Shown here one piece after another: positions 33,700 to 44,376 of a stretch of DNA of 64,000 nt. The position numbers and the translations under genes were made by a program. The notes beneath the pieces are model-generated. The model was not told where the DNA came from. It searched no databases and saw only the letters and a program-made list of their open reading frames with translations. The DNA lies in assembly GCF_031143425.1 (NCBI RefSeq), contig NC_090444.1, positions 62,119,533 to 62,183,532 of the forward strand, read 5' to 3'. Position 1 is the stretch's first letter; every line of letters starts with the position of its first letter. The DNA is from Pleurodeles waltl (taxonomy: Eukaryota; Chordata; Amphibia; Caudata; Salamandridae).

Positions 33700-34870
33700 A
33701 CCTGCTTTGGTTCCCCCTCAATTTCGACATGTTTTTGGCTCTTCCCTGTCACAGGCACTTGGCCCACCTACACAAGTGAGGTTTAATTTTTACCGGGAGA
33801 CTGAGGGGAACGTAGGCTGGTAGGAAATTTGTCCCGGTGCGGTGATCCCACACAGAAATGTGGAAAAAATTAGATTTTTTTTTTAGCTAAATTTGAGGTT
33901 TGCTGAGGATTCTGGGTAAGAAAACACTCGGGGATCCACACAAGTCACACTTCCCTGGATTCCCTTTGGTGTCTAGTTTTCAGAAATGTCTGGGTTTGGT
34001 AGGTTTCCCTATATGGCTGCTGAGCCCAAGACCAAAAACGCAGGTGCCCCTTCCCCGCAAAAACAGGTAGTTTTGTATTTGATAATTTTGATGTGTCCAG
34101 ATAATGTTTTGGGGCATTTCCTTTCGCGGGCACTAGGCCTACCCACACAAGTGAGGGACAATTTTTATCAGGAGACTTGGGGGAACGCTGGGTGGAAAGA
34201 AATTTGTGGCTCCTCTCCGATTCCAGAGCTTTCTGTTACCGAAATGTGAAGAAAAAGTGTTTTTGGCCAGATTTTGAGGTTTGCAAAGGATTCTGGGTAA
34301 CAGAACCTGGTGAGAGCCCCACAAGTCACCCCATCCTGGATTCCCCTGGGTGTCTAGTTCTAAAAAAAAAAAAATGCACCGGTTTGGTTGGTTTCCCTAG
34401 GTGCCGGCTGAGCTAGAGGCCCAAATCCACAGCTAGGCACTTTGCAAAAAGCAGCTCTGTTTTCTTTGAGAAAATGTGATGTGTCCCTGTTGTGTTTTGG
34501 GGCATTTCCTGTCGCCGGTGCTAGGCCTACCTACACAAGTGAGGTACATTTCTTATCGTGAGACTTGGGGGAACGCTGAGTGGAAGCAAATTTGTGGCTT
34601 CTCTCAGATTCCAGAACTTTCTGTCACCGAAATGTGAGGAATAAGTGTTTTTGGCCAAATTTTGAGGTTTGAAAGGATTCTGGGTAACAGAACCTGGTAA
34701 GAGCCCCACAAGTCACCCCATCTTGGATTCCCCTAGGTGTCTATTTTAAAAAAATGTACAAGTTTGGTAGGTTTCCCTAGGTGCCGGCTGAGCTAGAGAT
34801 CAAAATCCACAGCTAGGCACTTTCCAAAAAAACACATCAGTTTTCAATGTAAGAATGTCATGTGTCCATG
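33700..34870. repeat. Tandem array of about 380-400-bp units
   Basis: Three units plus partial ones repeat a series of landmarks: CACTAGGCCTACCCACACAAGT, GAGACTTGGGGGAACGCTG, CAAATTTGTGGCTCCTCTC, CTTTCTGTTACCGAAATGTG, AGGATTCTGGGTAACAGAAC, ACAAGTCACCCCATCCTGG and GGTTTCCCTAGGTGCCGGC. Units start near 33,740, 34,120 and 34,510, and a degraded one follows to about 34,960. The unit around 34,196-34,317 has an exact inverted duplicate at 37,874-37,995. Confidence 0.85.
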
Positions 34871-35575
34871 TTGCGTTTGCTGTCACGGGAGTTAGGCCTA
34901 CCCAGGCAAGTGAGGTACCATTTTTATCAGGAGACTTGGCGGAACACAGAATAGAAGAACAAGTGTTATGCCCCTTGTCTTTCTCTACATTTTTTCCTTC
35001 CAAATGTAAGACAGTGTGTAAAATAGATGTCTATTTGAGAAATGCCCCATAATTCACATGCCAGTATGGGGACCCCAGAATTTAGAGATGCGCAAATAAC
35101 CACTGCTTCTCAACACCTTATCTTGTGCCCATTTCGGAAATACAAAGGTTTTCTTGATACCTATTTTTCATTATGTCCCAGTAAAATGCCAATATTGTGT
35201 TGAAAAATGTGGTTTTCTGATTCAAGTCTGCTTGTTTCTGAAAGCTGGGAAGATGGGGATTCTAGCACCGCAAACCCTTTGTTGATGCCACTTTCAGGGA
35301 AAAAAATCACAAGTCTTTTTCTGCTGCCCTTTTTCCCCATTTATTTTGTAAACAAAATTTTTGCATGTATTTTGGCTTATTTCTTGGTCTCCTTCAGGGA
35401 AACCCACAAACTCTGGGTACCTCTAGAATCCCTAGGATGTTGGGGAAAAAAGGACGCAAATTTGGTGTGGGTAGATTCTGTGGACAAAATGTTATGAGGG
35501 CCTAAGCGCGAACTGCCCCAAATAGCCAAAAAAATGGCTGGCACCCGAGGGGGAAAAGCCCTGGCAACGAAGGGG

Positions 35576-36161
35576 TTAATGGACATGCTTTCGATTGCTG
35601 TTACCGTGTTGGTGACAAAGCAGCTCCTTTACTTGAGCGCTTTAAGGATTGTATGGTCACTGAGCACTTCTCGGCCTATCCACCCGTCATTTCACAGCCA
35701 GGACTTCAGTATTTACAGACCATGTGGACAGCAGAGGCAGCGTGCAGCGCAGCCTTCCAACCCTCCTGATGTTGCAGCCTTAAAACCTCCTAGTTGATCA
35801 CTTGAGGAACATACCCACCCTATTGTAGGCAGGACCTGACATTTTCCGCCAGGCTGACAGTAACTTCAGACGAGCAAGTCCTACATGTTGTCCAGCGGTG
35901 TTACTTCCTACTGTTTCTTGTCACTTGCCACACCTTCCATCAGCCTCTGACTGGCTGACAGTGAACGATTTGTCCCTTTTCCAGGAGGATGTGCAGGTCC
36001 TTCTGGCCATGGAAGCCAAAGAGAGTATACTGGCATCAGAAGTAGGCTTTGGTTATTACTCCTGCTACTTCTCGTGCCGAAGGATGGAGGCCTTTGTCTT
36101 ATTTTAGACCCTTTCGCTCTCAATGTTTTTCTACAGAAGGACCAATTCCAGATGCTCACCC
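35576..36161 (+). pseudogene. DIRS copy B: gag end and start of reverse transcriptase
   Basis: Right of the TTAA element gag resumes with MDMLF and, in another frame, VGDKAAPLLERFKDCMVT at about 35,606-35,660. The reverse transcriptase N-terminus follows at about 35,945-36,160 (LFQEDVQVLLAMEAKESILA, then GYYSCYFSCRRMEAFVLF), homologous to DWLAEDHLFLFHKEVAALLD in copy C at 56,430. It is cut at 36,161 by an LTR-like element within sequence leading to the first catalytic Asp. Frameshifts and stops make it non-functional. Confidence 0.75.
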
Positions 36162-38591
36162 TGTGGGAAGCTGGCCTGGTGTGTGGTGAGCACCTCTGGT
36201 GTTATCACCTTATACCAGGTCTAGGTATCCCCTATTAGTGAGGTGTAGGCAGTGTCTAGGAAGCCACGGCTCTCTAGAGGTAGCTGTGGATGAGCAGCCA
36301 AGACTTATCCATGAGACATGCAAAGATTTTCCAGTACCACCTTAGTCACACAGCACTTACACACATGAAAAAACCACACAGTGTTACAAAAATAAAGGTA
36401 GTTTACTATGGTAACACAATTCCATTTCCAGTTGAAGTGTCCAGTTGGGGGGCAGGAGCCACTATCCACTCTTTTGGAGATGCAGGACCAGGTCGACGGT
36501 GAAGAACAGGAGTCGGCTATGCAGTGCAGGAGAAGAGTTCCAGGAGTAATGCAGTCGATGTCCCATGTCGGAAGAAGATTTGCAGTCAGTGGTGTAGAAG
36601 AACCACCAACAAGCCTTAGCAAAGGCAAGAGTTGCAGAGCTGCTGGGGACAAGGAAGGTCTGGTGGGGGACTCAACCCACAGAGGGGAGTCCCAGATGAC
36701 CCTACAGCAGTACAGAGAGTCAGAAGGCAAGGATGCAGCCCTCACAGGCTGCAGGCACAGGAGTCTCTGTGAGGCCCACTCAGCACACCTGGAGAGGATT
36801 CCCACATTTGGAGCAGCATTTGCAGGGAAGAGTGCTGGAGGCCGTGGCTAAAGGGAGCCTGAAGATCCCTTGGAAGGAGAGCCAACAAGCCTTGGTAGCT
36901 GCAAGAGTTGTGGTGCACAGGGGTACCGTCTTGCAAGGAGAGGCAAAGACTCACCATCTCCCAAGTTGGACAGCTGGTAGAGGAGACCGAGGGGACCACT
37001 CCAGAACTCCACCTGTGTTGCAGGATCCACATAGAGTTGCAGGGGGAGGATCCACACAGCCAGACATCGATGCAGTTGGTGCCTGCGGATGCAGGGGAGT
37101 GACTCCTTCATTCCACAGGAGATTCCTTCTTGCTTCTAGTGCAGACTGAAGACTTGCCACCCTCAGAGGATGCACAGCCGGGGAAACCATGTTGCAGAGT
37201 GAAGCCGCAGCTGGGGCTGCAGATCGTGGGTTCCTGTGAAGTCCAGTTGTGGTTCCAGTGGCCAGAAGATGAAGTAAACTATGCAGAGGAGTCCTACTGG
37301 AATCTTTCACATCGAATCTGAGGACTTCTCCAAGAGGGATACCCTAAATAGCGCTGGAAGGGGGACTGGTCACCTAGCAAGGTGACCACCTATCAGAAGG
37401 GAGCTGTGGCATCTCCTGCCTGAGCTGATCACTCAGATCCTTCCGGGGGCCTTTTCCCACCTTGGATTCAAGATGACAGAATCAAGTGGCCACCTGGAGG
37501 ATCTCTGGGCACCACCCCTGGGGTGGTGATGGATAGGGGAGTGGTCACTCCCATTTCCATTGTCCAGTTTCACGCCAGAGCAGGAACCGGGGGTCCCTGG
37601 ACCGGTGCATACCAGTTTGGCGGGCACCAAATGTGCCCTTCAAAGCATACCAGTGGCTCGGGGAGGCTAGCCCTCCCAAGCCATGTAACACCTATTTCCA
37701 AAGGGAGAGGGTGTTGCCTCCCACTCCCAAAGGAAATCCTTTGTTCTGCCTTCCTGGGCTTGAGCTGGTCAAACAGCAGGAGGGCAGAAACCGGTCTGTA
37801 GGATGGCAGCAGCATGGGCTGCCTGGGAAAACCCTACAAACTGGTGGGAGCAAAGCCGGGGGTCCTCTATGGAGCTCTCACCAGGTTCTGTTACCCAGAA
37901 TCCTTTGCAAACCTCAAAATCTGGCCAAAAACACTTTTTCTTCACATTTCGGTAACAGAAAGCTCTGGAATCGGAGAGGAGCCACAAATTTCTTTGGCAA
38001 CAGTATTGGGGTATGATTCCAACATGTTTGATGCCAAACATGCCCAGGTTCAGAGTTACGATTATGTAGCTGGACCCAGGGAGTGACCTGTGTCCAGTAC
38101 ATGGGTGAAATGGCTTCCCCGCACTTACTTAGTCCAGGAAAATGGCACTGGAGTTCGTGGGGCACCTCTGCACACAGGTACTTGCACCCTGGCCTCTGGG
38201 CTAGGAGGGCCTGCTATAGGGGTGACTTACAGTGACCTGGTGCAGTGACCTGAAGTGAAAGGGTGCATGCACCTTTTCACGTAGGCTGCAAAGGCAGGCC
38301 TGCAGACAGTTTGCATGGGCTCCCAGGGGTGGTATAATAAATGTAGCAGCCCATGGGGATCCCCTGGTGCCCCAATGCCCTGGGTACCTAGGTACCATAT
38401 ACTACGGACTTATATGGGGACACCGTTATGCCTATTGGGGGGTATACAAAGTCAGGAACAACCAAATTTACAGGGAGAGAGCACAGACACTGGGGTCCTG
38501 GTTAGCAGGATCCTAATGAACACAGTCAAAACACACTGACAGCAGGCAAAAAGTTGGGGTAACCATGCAAAAAAGAATGTGCTTTCCTACA
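36162..38591 (+). mobile_element. LTR-like element (TGTRGGAAG...CTTTCCTACA), target duplication CACCC
   Basis: It starts TGTGGGAAGCTGGCCTGG and ends GCTTTCCTACA, with exact 5-bp duplications CACCC at 36,157-36,161 and 38,592-38,596. TG...CA termini and a 5-bp duplication are typical of LTR retrotransposon integration; at 2,430 bp without a coding domain it is best read as a solo LTR of a giant-LTR family or a non-autonomous derivative. An AAAATAAAGGTAGTTTACTA stretch near 36,389 may be part of the original processing signals. It is close to the elements at 52,850-55,644 and 56,838-59,554. It interrupts the DIRS copy B reverse transcriptase. The many short frames inside are not genes. It carries a 122-bp foreign patch at 37,874-37,995. 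Confidence 0.85.
37874..37995 (-). repeat. 122-bp exact inverted copy of 34,196-34,317
   Basis: Read on the minus strand, this segment is identical over 122 bases to part of the 380-400-bp repeat unit inside the TTAA element, while neighbouring units of that array differ at many sites. The flanks differ on both sides (GAGAGCT versus GAGAGCC, and CTTTGGC versus the TTTCCACCC expected from the source). At the matching place in the related LTR-like elements (near 55,000 and 58,960) the sequence is different and the patch is absent. Confidence 0.9.
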
Positions 38592-38945
38592 CACCCTGGC
38601 AAAGGTCTTGTCTACCCTTGATCCTGCAGTCTGGATGGTAAAGCTGGACCTACAGGACTCTTATTTCTATAGACAATCACCCACCTCCAGACTGTGGTGA
38701 ACCTCCTCATTTCAGTGGGTTTGCTATCAATGTGCCAAAGTCGCACCTGACTTCTCCACAGGTGCTCCCATTTATCTGAGCCATTCTGGACACACTGACG
38801 CTTCAGTTCTTCCTCCCAGAATGGGAACTTCATGACATTCCAGCTATGATCCCAATGTTTCAGCCTCTGTCCTGTAACTCACTAATAACAACTCTGTGTC
38901 AGAGTCACCAGATCCTCGGGGTCTGCGCACGTTCCCAACACATCC
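38592..38945 (+). pseudogene. DIRS copy B: reverse transcriptase, C-terminal half
   Basis: After the LTR-like element the reading MVKLDLQDSYFYR at about 38,630-38,670 gives the first catalytic region of the DIRS reverse transcriptase. Then INVPKSHLTSPQVLPFI and ILDTLTLQFFLPEWELHDIP, AMIPMFQPL follow, matching SLSDAHFHQ...AMIPMFQP-type sequence of copy C near 59,740-59,860. The segment with the YxDD box is missing, so there is an internal deletion between about 38,680 and 38,690. The homology ends at about 38,940, where an A+T-rich insert begins. Confidence 0.7.
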
Positions 38946-40545
38946 TCTAATGAACAGCTCCAAGACTCTGATAGACAATTTACAGAGACTGTGAGAGTTC
39001 AAGAGGGGAAGAGGGGATTAGGAAGGGTACTGCTGGGAAGGAGACCTTTAACAGGAAAAAAGGTTAGAACACACAATATAACCTGAAGTAAATATTAATA
39101 AACATAGTCTTTCTGAAAATATGAGCAATCTTTAATTGCAGTTTAAAAATGAACAGATTTTGTGATGATCAGATACCTGTAATGGAATCAAGATTAATTG
39201 AAATAAAACTTTTCTTATTCAAGCATGAATTAGAATAGCAAGAATATGCATAATAGGAGCATATAATATTGCATCTAGAACTTCTGATCCTATATATATA
39301 TTTTCCTTGAAATGTTTTCAACACATATTACACTCTTAAAACACTAGAGAAGAAATATGTTTCAATGGGTTCAATAGTTCAAGAAATATTTTCCATACTT
39401 GTCAACTCCAATTGTACCAAGCAATTATCCTGGAATGGTAATATGCAGTTCACAACATAAATAAACTCTAGTAGAAAAATTTCATGTCCTGCTGACTCGA
39501 ATGCCACCATGCAAAGTCAAGAAATGGTTGCAAAATAAATAGCAACAGGTTTTGAAATAATCTTAAATTGAATTATACATCGTGCCACTTCAAAACCTTC
39601 TTTTAAATGTCAATAAATAGTAGCACACAATGTAACACAAGCTTTCAAAGCTTCATAAATGAACCGTGCCTCTTTCCGATTCGTGATCATTCATGTATGT
39701 GTCAATAAATGCCAGCGCGCAATGCAACTCAAGATTTCAAAGCTTTTCAAACGAATCGCGCCTCCTGCTGATTCATAAATATCCACGCGTATGTCAACAA
39801 ACACTGGCTCGCAATGTAACACATTTTTTTTTTTTAAGCTTTTCAAACGAATTGCGCATCCTGTCGATTCGTAAACCTCAACGCGTATGTCAATAAATGC
39901 TGGCGCGCAATGTAACACAAGTTTCAAAACTATAAACGAATTGCGCTTCTTGCCGATTCATAAACATCCATGTACACACTTTAACAAAAATACTCGAGTG
40001 CACTTTTTATGACCTTAAAACAATTTGTTAACATAAATAAACGATCAGATCTTAGAATGAGATAATTCTAGAAAAAATAAACGGTGTTGGGAATAAACCC
40101 AACTACCGTCTTACCACCCAGGAACAAGATGCACCAATGAAGTTTTCAAAGCAGAGAACTGGGAGATCAAAAAGGCCACCGGAACAGGAGCTCTGGAAAT
40201 AGCTGCTCTTCTGCACCTGGACCTCTGAATAGTGAGCACTGGGAGTTGGGCTGACTCTCCTTATATAGAGTCTTGGCGCAGCCCAGAACCACGCCCAGGC
40301 ATGTTGCAGGGAAAGTCTCTGGAAGGCCCTGGAAAGGGGCCACACCCTAACCCACTCTGAAAACCTGTAGCAATACCTTGCAAAGAAACAGTATTTGTAA
40401 ACATATTAAGAATAAGTGTTTAGGATTGAACTCTGCAATGCAAAAGGGTAAAATACAACATATCAGCACAATGCATGAATCATGTTGTTTTGAAAGTGAT
40501 GTTTTTTTTGCATTTTTTGACACCAATAGAGCGCGTACTGTTCTG
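38946..40545. mobile_element. A+T-rich insert in DIRS copy B, identity unknown
   Basis: DIRS homology stops at about 38,940 and a short DIRS piece (CTCTGGGACTGTTGGC) reappears at 40,555-40,570, so about 1.6 kb is inserted. The insert is A+T-rich on the left, carries a 93-bp tandem array at 39,606-39,970, and then a G+C-richer stretch 40,085-40,370 with a TATATAGAG-like box on its minus strand near 40,263, which could be an LTR-type promoter region. No coding domain is seen and the exact ends could not be set. Confidence 0.45.
39606..39970. repeat. Tandem array, four units of about 93 bp
   Basis: Four units share TGTCAATAAATGCYRGCGCG, CAATGTAACACAAG, TTTCAAAGCTTTTCAAACGA, ATTGCGC and TGCCGATTCATAAAC. 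The spacing of the CAATGTAACAC word is about 90, 93 and 95 bases. CpG and GCGC words are frequent, unlike the surrounding DNA. Overlapping frames on both strands (39,691-39,927) reflect the repeat. Confidence 0.85.
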
Positions 40546-40570
40546 GTGTTGACACTCTGGGACTGTTGGC

Positions 40571-43266
40571 TGTAGGAAGCTGGCTCTTTATATGATATAT
40601 CAAAATGAGATATATTGTGCAAAGAATCCAGGGGTTCCCTTAGTAGTGGACCGAGGTTTGCTCTAGCAATCCCACGGTGCGCTTTTAGGGGGATGTGCGG
40701 TTGAGCGTCCTTAGGCTTATCAGAGAGGAGTGGGAGACACTTGCATTTACACAGTCAATAAATGAGGCACATGATTCAAGGCAATCCACACCAATTTACA
40801 AAAATAACAAGTATCTTTATATATGTTTTAGCACCAGAATCTATACAATCAGGTGAGTACATTTTGCAAGAGAAATCTTTACAGTTTTCAAAAGTCGACA
40901 GTGCAATTTCTGAAAATCTGCAATGTTATCCTATGGAGAGAAAAACAAGTACTGCATTCAGGTTTAATAAAGAGACCTATGGGTCCAGTCTCCTGGGCTT
41001 AAGGCAAGTGTCAGGACCACACCAACAGGTCGCCCCAGGCGTCATTGGGACAGCCAGGTGCAGAGGTGTAGTACGGGGTTGGGTGCCCAATGTTAGTCAA
41101 TGGGGATCAGTAAACTGTAAACTTCGTACTTGTATAGCGCGCTACTCACCCGTTAGGGTCTCAAAGCGCTGTACACATACCGCTGTGGAACCCCTCCTGG
41201 TTTTTCCCTGTGAGGTGCCCACTCCTGGGCAACCTCCAAGATGAAGCCAGGCATCCCAGCGCTGTTGGGGCCGTTGTGGAGATTAAGCAAGCTATTGCCC
41301 AGAGTCACAGAGTGGGACCCATGAATTAGATTAGGCACCGATGCGAGAATTATCAGGTCCGAGGAAATTGAGCCCAAGACCCACCAAGGCAGGAATTGAA
41401 CCCTGGTCCCGGGCCAGATTTCTGCATCAGGGTCTGCCGCTCTAACCATTGAGCCACACTTCTCAGTCCGTTTGAAAAGAGGCTGCAGGTCTGGACAGAA
41501 ATAACCCACAAGTTGGTTCCAATCTTGAGATGTCCAGGGACGTGGGGACACCTTCAGTCCTCTTCTCCATGGGCCAAGTGCGACAAGTGCAGAGGTGTCC
41601 TGAGGCGTTGGGTTTTCTCTACCAGAGCACTCGTGGTTGAGGGGGCCTGTGTGCAGAGGATGCAGGCCATGTCAGTGGGTCCACAGTGGGCAAGTCCAAG
41701 GTGGGCTTTGTCTCTGGAGAGCTGGGGGCCACCCTGGTCTACTTTACCTCGGGCTGTGCGGCACAGGTGCAGTGGACCTTTCAGGTGTCAGTTTTCAGTA
41801 GACCAGAGTCCTCACTGTTCTCTTGGGGTGCCTAGAAGATGCAGGGAAGCAGCTCCACTGCTCCACAGGATTTCCTGGGTCTTTGATGAAGGTGGCAGTC
41901 CTCGTAGGCTTTTGGAGGCACAGCAGCTTGCAGGACAAGTTGACTTTGGGTCAAATCGGAGGGAACAGCAGACAGGCCAGCAGGGTTGGGACTAAGTCAG
42001 GTACTTCTTCCTCAGGCTTTGCTTTTCTGGCTCCTGAATGTCGTCCTTCTTCATATATCAGCAGGAATCTGCTTTTCTAGTGCTTGGGGCTCCTCTAAAT
42101 ACTGCATTTAGGGGTCTTTCGGGGAGTGTAGGGCAGTAGCCACCGGGCTACATATCCCTGAGGTCACTACACCCCTATATGATGAACACTTCCTATGGAA
42201 AGTGGGCATAACCCTGTCCCAGATTTCCTAAATCTGCCAACACCAAGATGGCAGGTTTCTAAAAGTTGCATCCACCTTGGGGGTGGGCATACCTCCCTGA
42301 ATATTAAATTTCCCACCAGTCTGGGTGCCAAATGGGCCCTGTGGCAGGGGGTTGGCATCTCTCCTGTGAGTGAAGCCAGATCTGCATACAAAGGGTGGTG
42401 GGCTTCTTTGAAGCCCCCATTGCCTTGGAATGCAAAATCACAGATCATCCTGTCGGGTGCTGTGTGTAAATACATCTCCCAGAGCAGGCTTTGTGATTGA
42501 CTGCCCAAGAGCACAGTCTCTCATCCTGGGGCATCGGACTCGTGTCTGGTGGTGGGAGGTTAGCTAAAACTGGTCAGTCCATACACGGCTTTTTGGTAGG
42601 TTTTCAGAGGCAATCTTTAAGGTGCCCTCGCGGTGCATGTAATAATAAATCCATCACTGGCATCAGTGAGGGTTTTATTAATACAAGATGTTTGATACCA
42701 AACTTCCTTATTTTCAGTGAAGCCATCATGTAGTTGGGGAACTTGTATTGACCCTGTCCACTCATGATGTCTTTGAATTGACAAAGAAATAGCAGGGGCA
42801 TATCTGCTCATGAAGATCTGCCCTCACATGTAATATAAAACACTCTGCCTTAGGGCCGTAAGGCCTGCTGTAGGGGTGACATTTATTACACACAGTGTTA
42901 GGAGACATGGCACACAGGCTTTGTGCTATGTTGTGTTTTTCACTTTAAGCTGCACCAAGACACGCAGCCTGGAATGGCAGTCTGCATGTGCTAGGTGAGG
43001 GGTCCCTGAGGGTGGCACAATACGTGCTGCAGCTCTTGTGGAACCTCTTTGGTACCCATGCCATAGGTGATTTGGGTACCGCTTACTAGGGACTTACAGG
43101 GGGACCAAACGTTTTTCCAATTGGGGAACAATTGTACAGTTTTAACGAAAGAGATCTGGCACTGGGAACCTGGTTAACAGGAACCTAGTGCATGTTCAGT
43201 CAGAATTGCATCAAAAAACAGGCAAAAAGTGAGGGTGAACATGTCAAAAAGGGGCACTTTCCAACA
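40571..43266 (+). mobile_element. LTR-like element (TGTAGGAAGCTGGCTC...TTTCCAACA), 2.7 kb
   Basis: It starts TGTAGGAAGCTGGCTC at 40,571 and ends GGGGCACTTTCCAACA at 43,266. The flanks are TTGGC (40,566-40,570) and ATGGC (43,267-43,271), a 5-bp target duplication with one change. Removing it rejoins the DIRS text CTGGGACTGTTGGC with ATTTTGTATCC. It belongs to the same broad family as the other TGTAGGAAG elements but to a different subfamily (GGCTC rather than GGCCT). No coding domain is present, and a tRNA-derived SINE is nested at 41,110-41,466. Short frames such as 41,513-41,995 are non-coding. Confidence 0.8.
41110..41466 (-). mobile_element. tRNA-derived SINE
   Basis: On the minus strand the head reads GTGTGGCTCAATGGTTAGAG followed further on by GGTTCAATTCCTGCC, which are good A-box and B-box matches of a tRNA-type RNA polymerase III promoter with normal spacing. 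A body of about 220 bases follows (CTCTGTGACTCTGGGC type core), and the 3' end reads AGCGCGCTATACAAGTACG, then TTTACAGT. The same terminal module, GCGCTNTACAAAT, is seen at 14,150-14,195 and 49,395-49,425, pointing to a tail borrowed from a partner LINE. It is inserted within the LTR-like element at 40,571-43,266. The 132-residue minus-strand frame over it is not a gene. Confidence 0.85.
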
Positions 43267-43691
43267 ATGGCATTTTGTATCCTATTGGTCAAGCACACAA
43301 AGTGGTATATACGGGTTCTGCAGTGGGATCTGAAGTCACAGTGGGCAAAGCATTAGGGAGACCTTTGATTACATCCAGATTTCAGAGTAGACTGCAAAAG
43401 ACTTGAAGTGGTTTGTGCTGGGCTGCAATTGGATCAGAAAGGAAACCCCCTCTCTATCCCTACCCTCAACAGAGTTAACAGTGGTGACCAATGTGTTGCT
43501 TCTGTTTTGGTGTGGCCACTTGGGAGAGGTGGATGCCTTCTGGAGCTGCAGGCCATCTCCTTGGCGCCAAAAACCTTTCTATTGTTGATCAAAGAGAGGC
43601 TTGTGCAGGTTTTCGTGGAAAACCCCTACCATGTGGTATTGCAACAAACAGGGCAGAGTGGGGCCATAGACCCTAAGCCAGGAAGCACAAT
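43267..43691 (+). pseudogene. DIRS copy B: reverse transcriptase end and RNase H fragment
   Basis: Right of the LTR-like element, the nucleotide sequence GTGGTATATACGGGTTCTGC and GCAGTGGGATCTGAAGTC aligns with 59,935-59,965 of DIRS copy C. The RNase H domain follows in shifted frames: WCGHLGEVDAFW near 43,520, LLELQAISLAPKTFLLLIKE at 43,540-43,600 and RLVQVFVENPYHVVLQQ. In copy C the corresponding residues are LGEVEIRGLW, LLELQAIGLALKSFLPSIKG and RLLQVFMDNTT, so the catalytic Asp of MDN has become Glu (VEN) here. The fragment ends at the Harbinger terminus at 43,692. Confidence 0.8.
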
Positions 43692-44376
43692 GGCCCTCAT
43701 TATGACATTGGGGGTAAATTCCAAATACCGCTGCGGTGACTGCCCCAACATACCACCACGGAGGTGAACATCCGTCCACCAGATTATGACACATACACAC
43801 AAAACCGACAGCAAACAGCCACAAATCCTCCACACCCACTGAATGTGATAAACTGTTGGAACTACCACCCATACGGTTACGCCACCAAAACAATGCCCAC
43901 CAAATAACGACCCACTTATCACCATAGTGGACATTTAACGGCGGTAAACCATTGGCGGTGCACACCGCAGTGGCGGATATGGCCACCCAAAAAAAAAACA
44001 AGACAACATTGGACAGAACCACCTGACACAAATACACACACCCCAAACACCCATCAACAGCACTATAAAACACACCCCCACATCACCCACAATCCTTTGC
44101 AATCCCATCCCCCCACTCCATCTCACACAGTGCACCACCCATTTACCAAACCTAAATGCCAAGCCCTGCATGTCATACCGACTGCATGCACATCCCTTCC
44201 ATCTCTGGATGCACACCCACCACCAATGCATGCACAGCATGGATAACTGACAATTCCCACAATCCATCACCATACTCAACCAAAGGTGGGAGGACAACAG
44301 CAATAACATTGGGAAAGCTAGAAATGCAAAATATGTCACAGACATGTACCAAAATACATCACTTGCATCCCCACAG

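Larger units (their letters stand above)
32509..35575. mobile_element. TTAA-flanked 3.07-kb non-autonomous element with internal tandem arrays
   Basis: The insertion is defined by the broken DIRS gag frame: TTA at 32,506-32,508 on the left and TTAA at 35,576-35,579 on the right. Terminal sequences are GTCCCTCAGGTGCCCTG on the left and CCCTGGCAACGAAGGGG on the right; read inward from TTAA both give a CCCT-type start with GTTGCC/GGTGCC nearby, which fits a piggyBac-like target site although the termini are diverged. Inside are a hairpin-rich tandem array (32,690-33,420) and a longer-period tandem array (33,700-34,870). No transposase is present; the many short frames on both strands are shadows of repeats. 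The superfamily is an inference from TTAA. Confidence 0.65.

Noticed and set aside
36305..37321. Frames of 90-166 residues inside the LTR-like element
   Set aside because: They occur on both strands, have no domain, and are not conserved as open frames in the sister elements at 52,850 and 56,838.
41390..41466. Functional tRNA gene
   Set aside because: The tRNA-like head is followed by a SINE body and tail, and the cloverleaf is not well kept, so it is a SINE promoter and not a tRNA gene.
41153..41551. 132-residue minus-strand frame
   Set aside because: It reads through the tRNA-derived SINE; the A- and B-box structure explains the sequence better than a protein.
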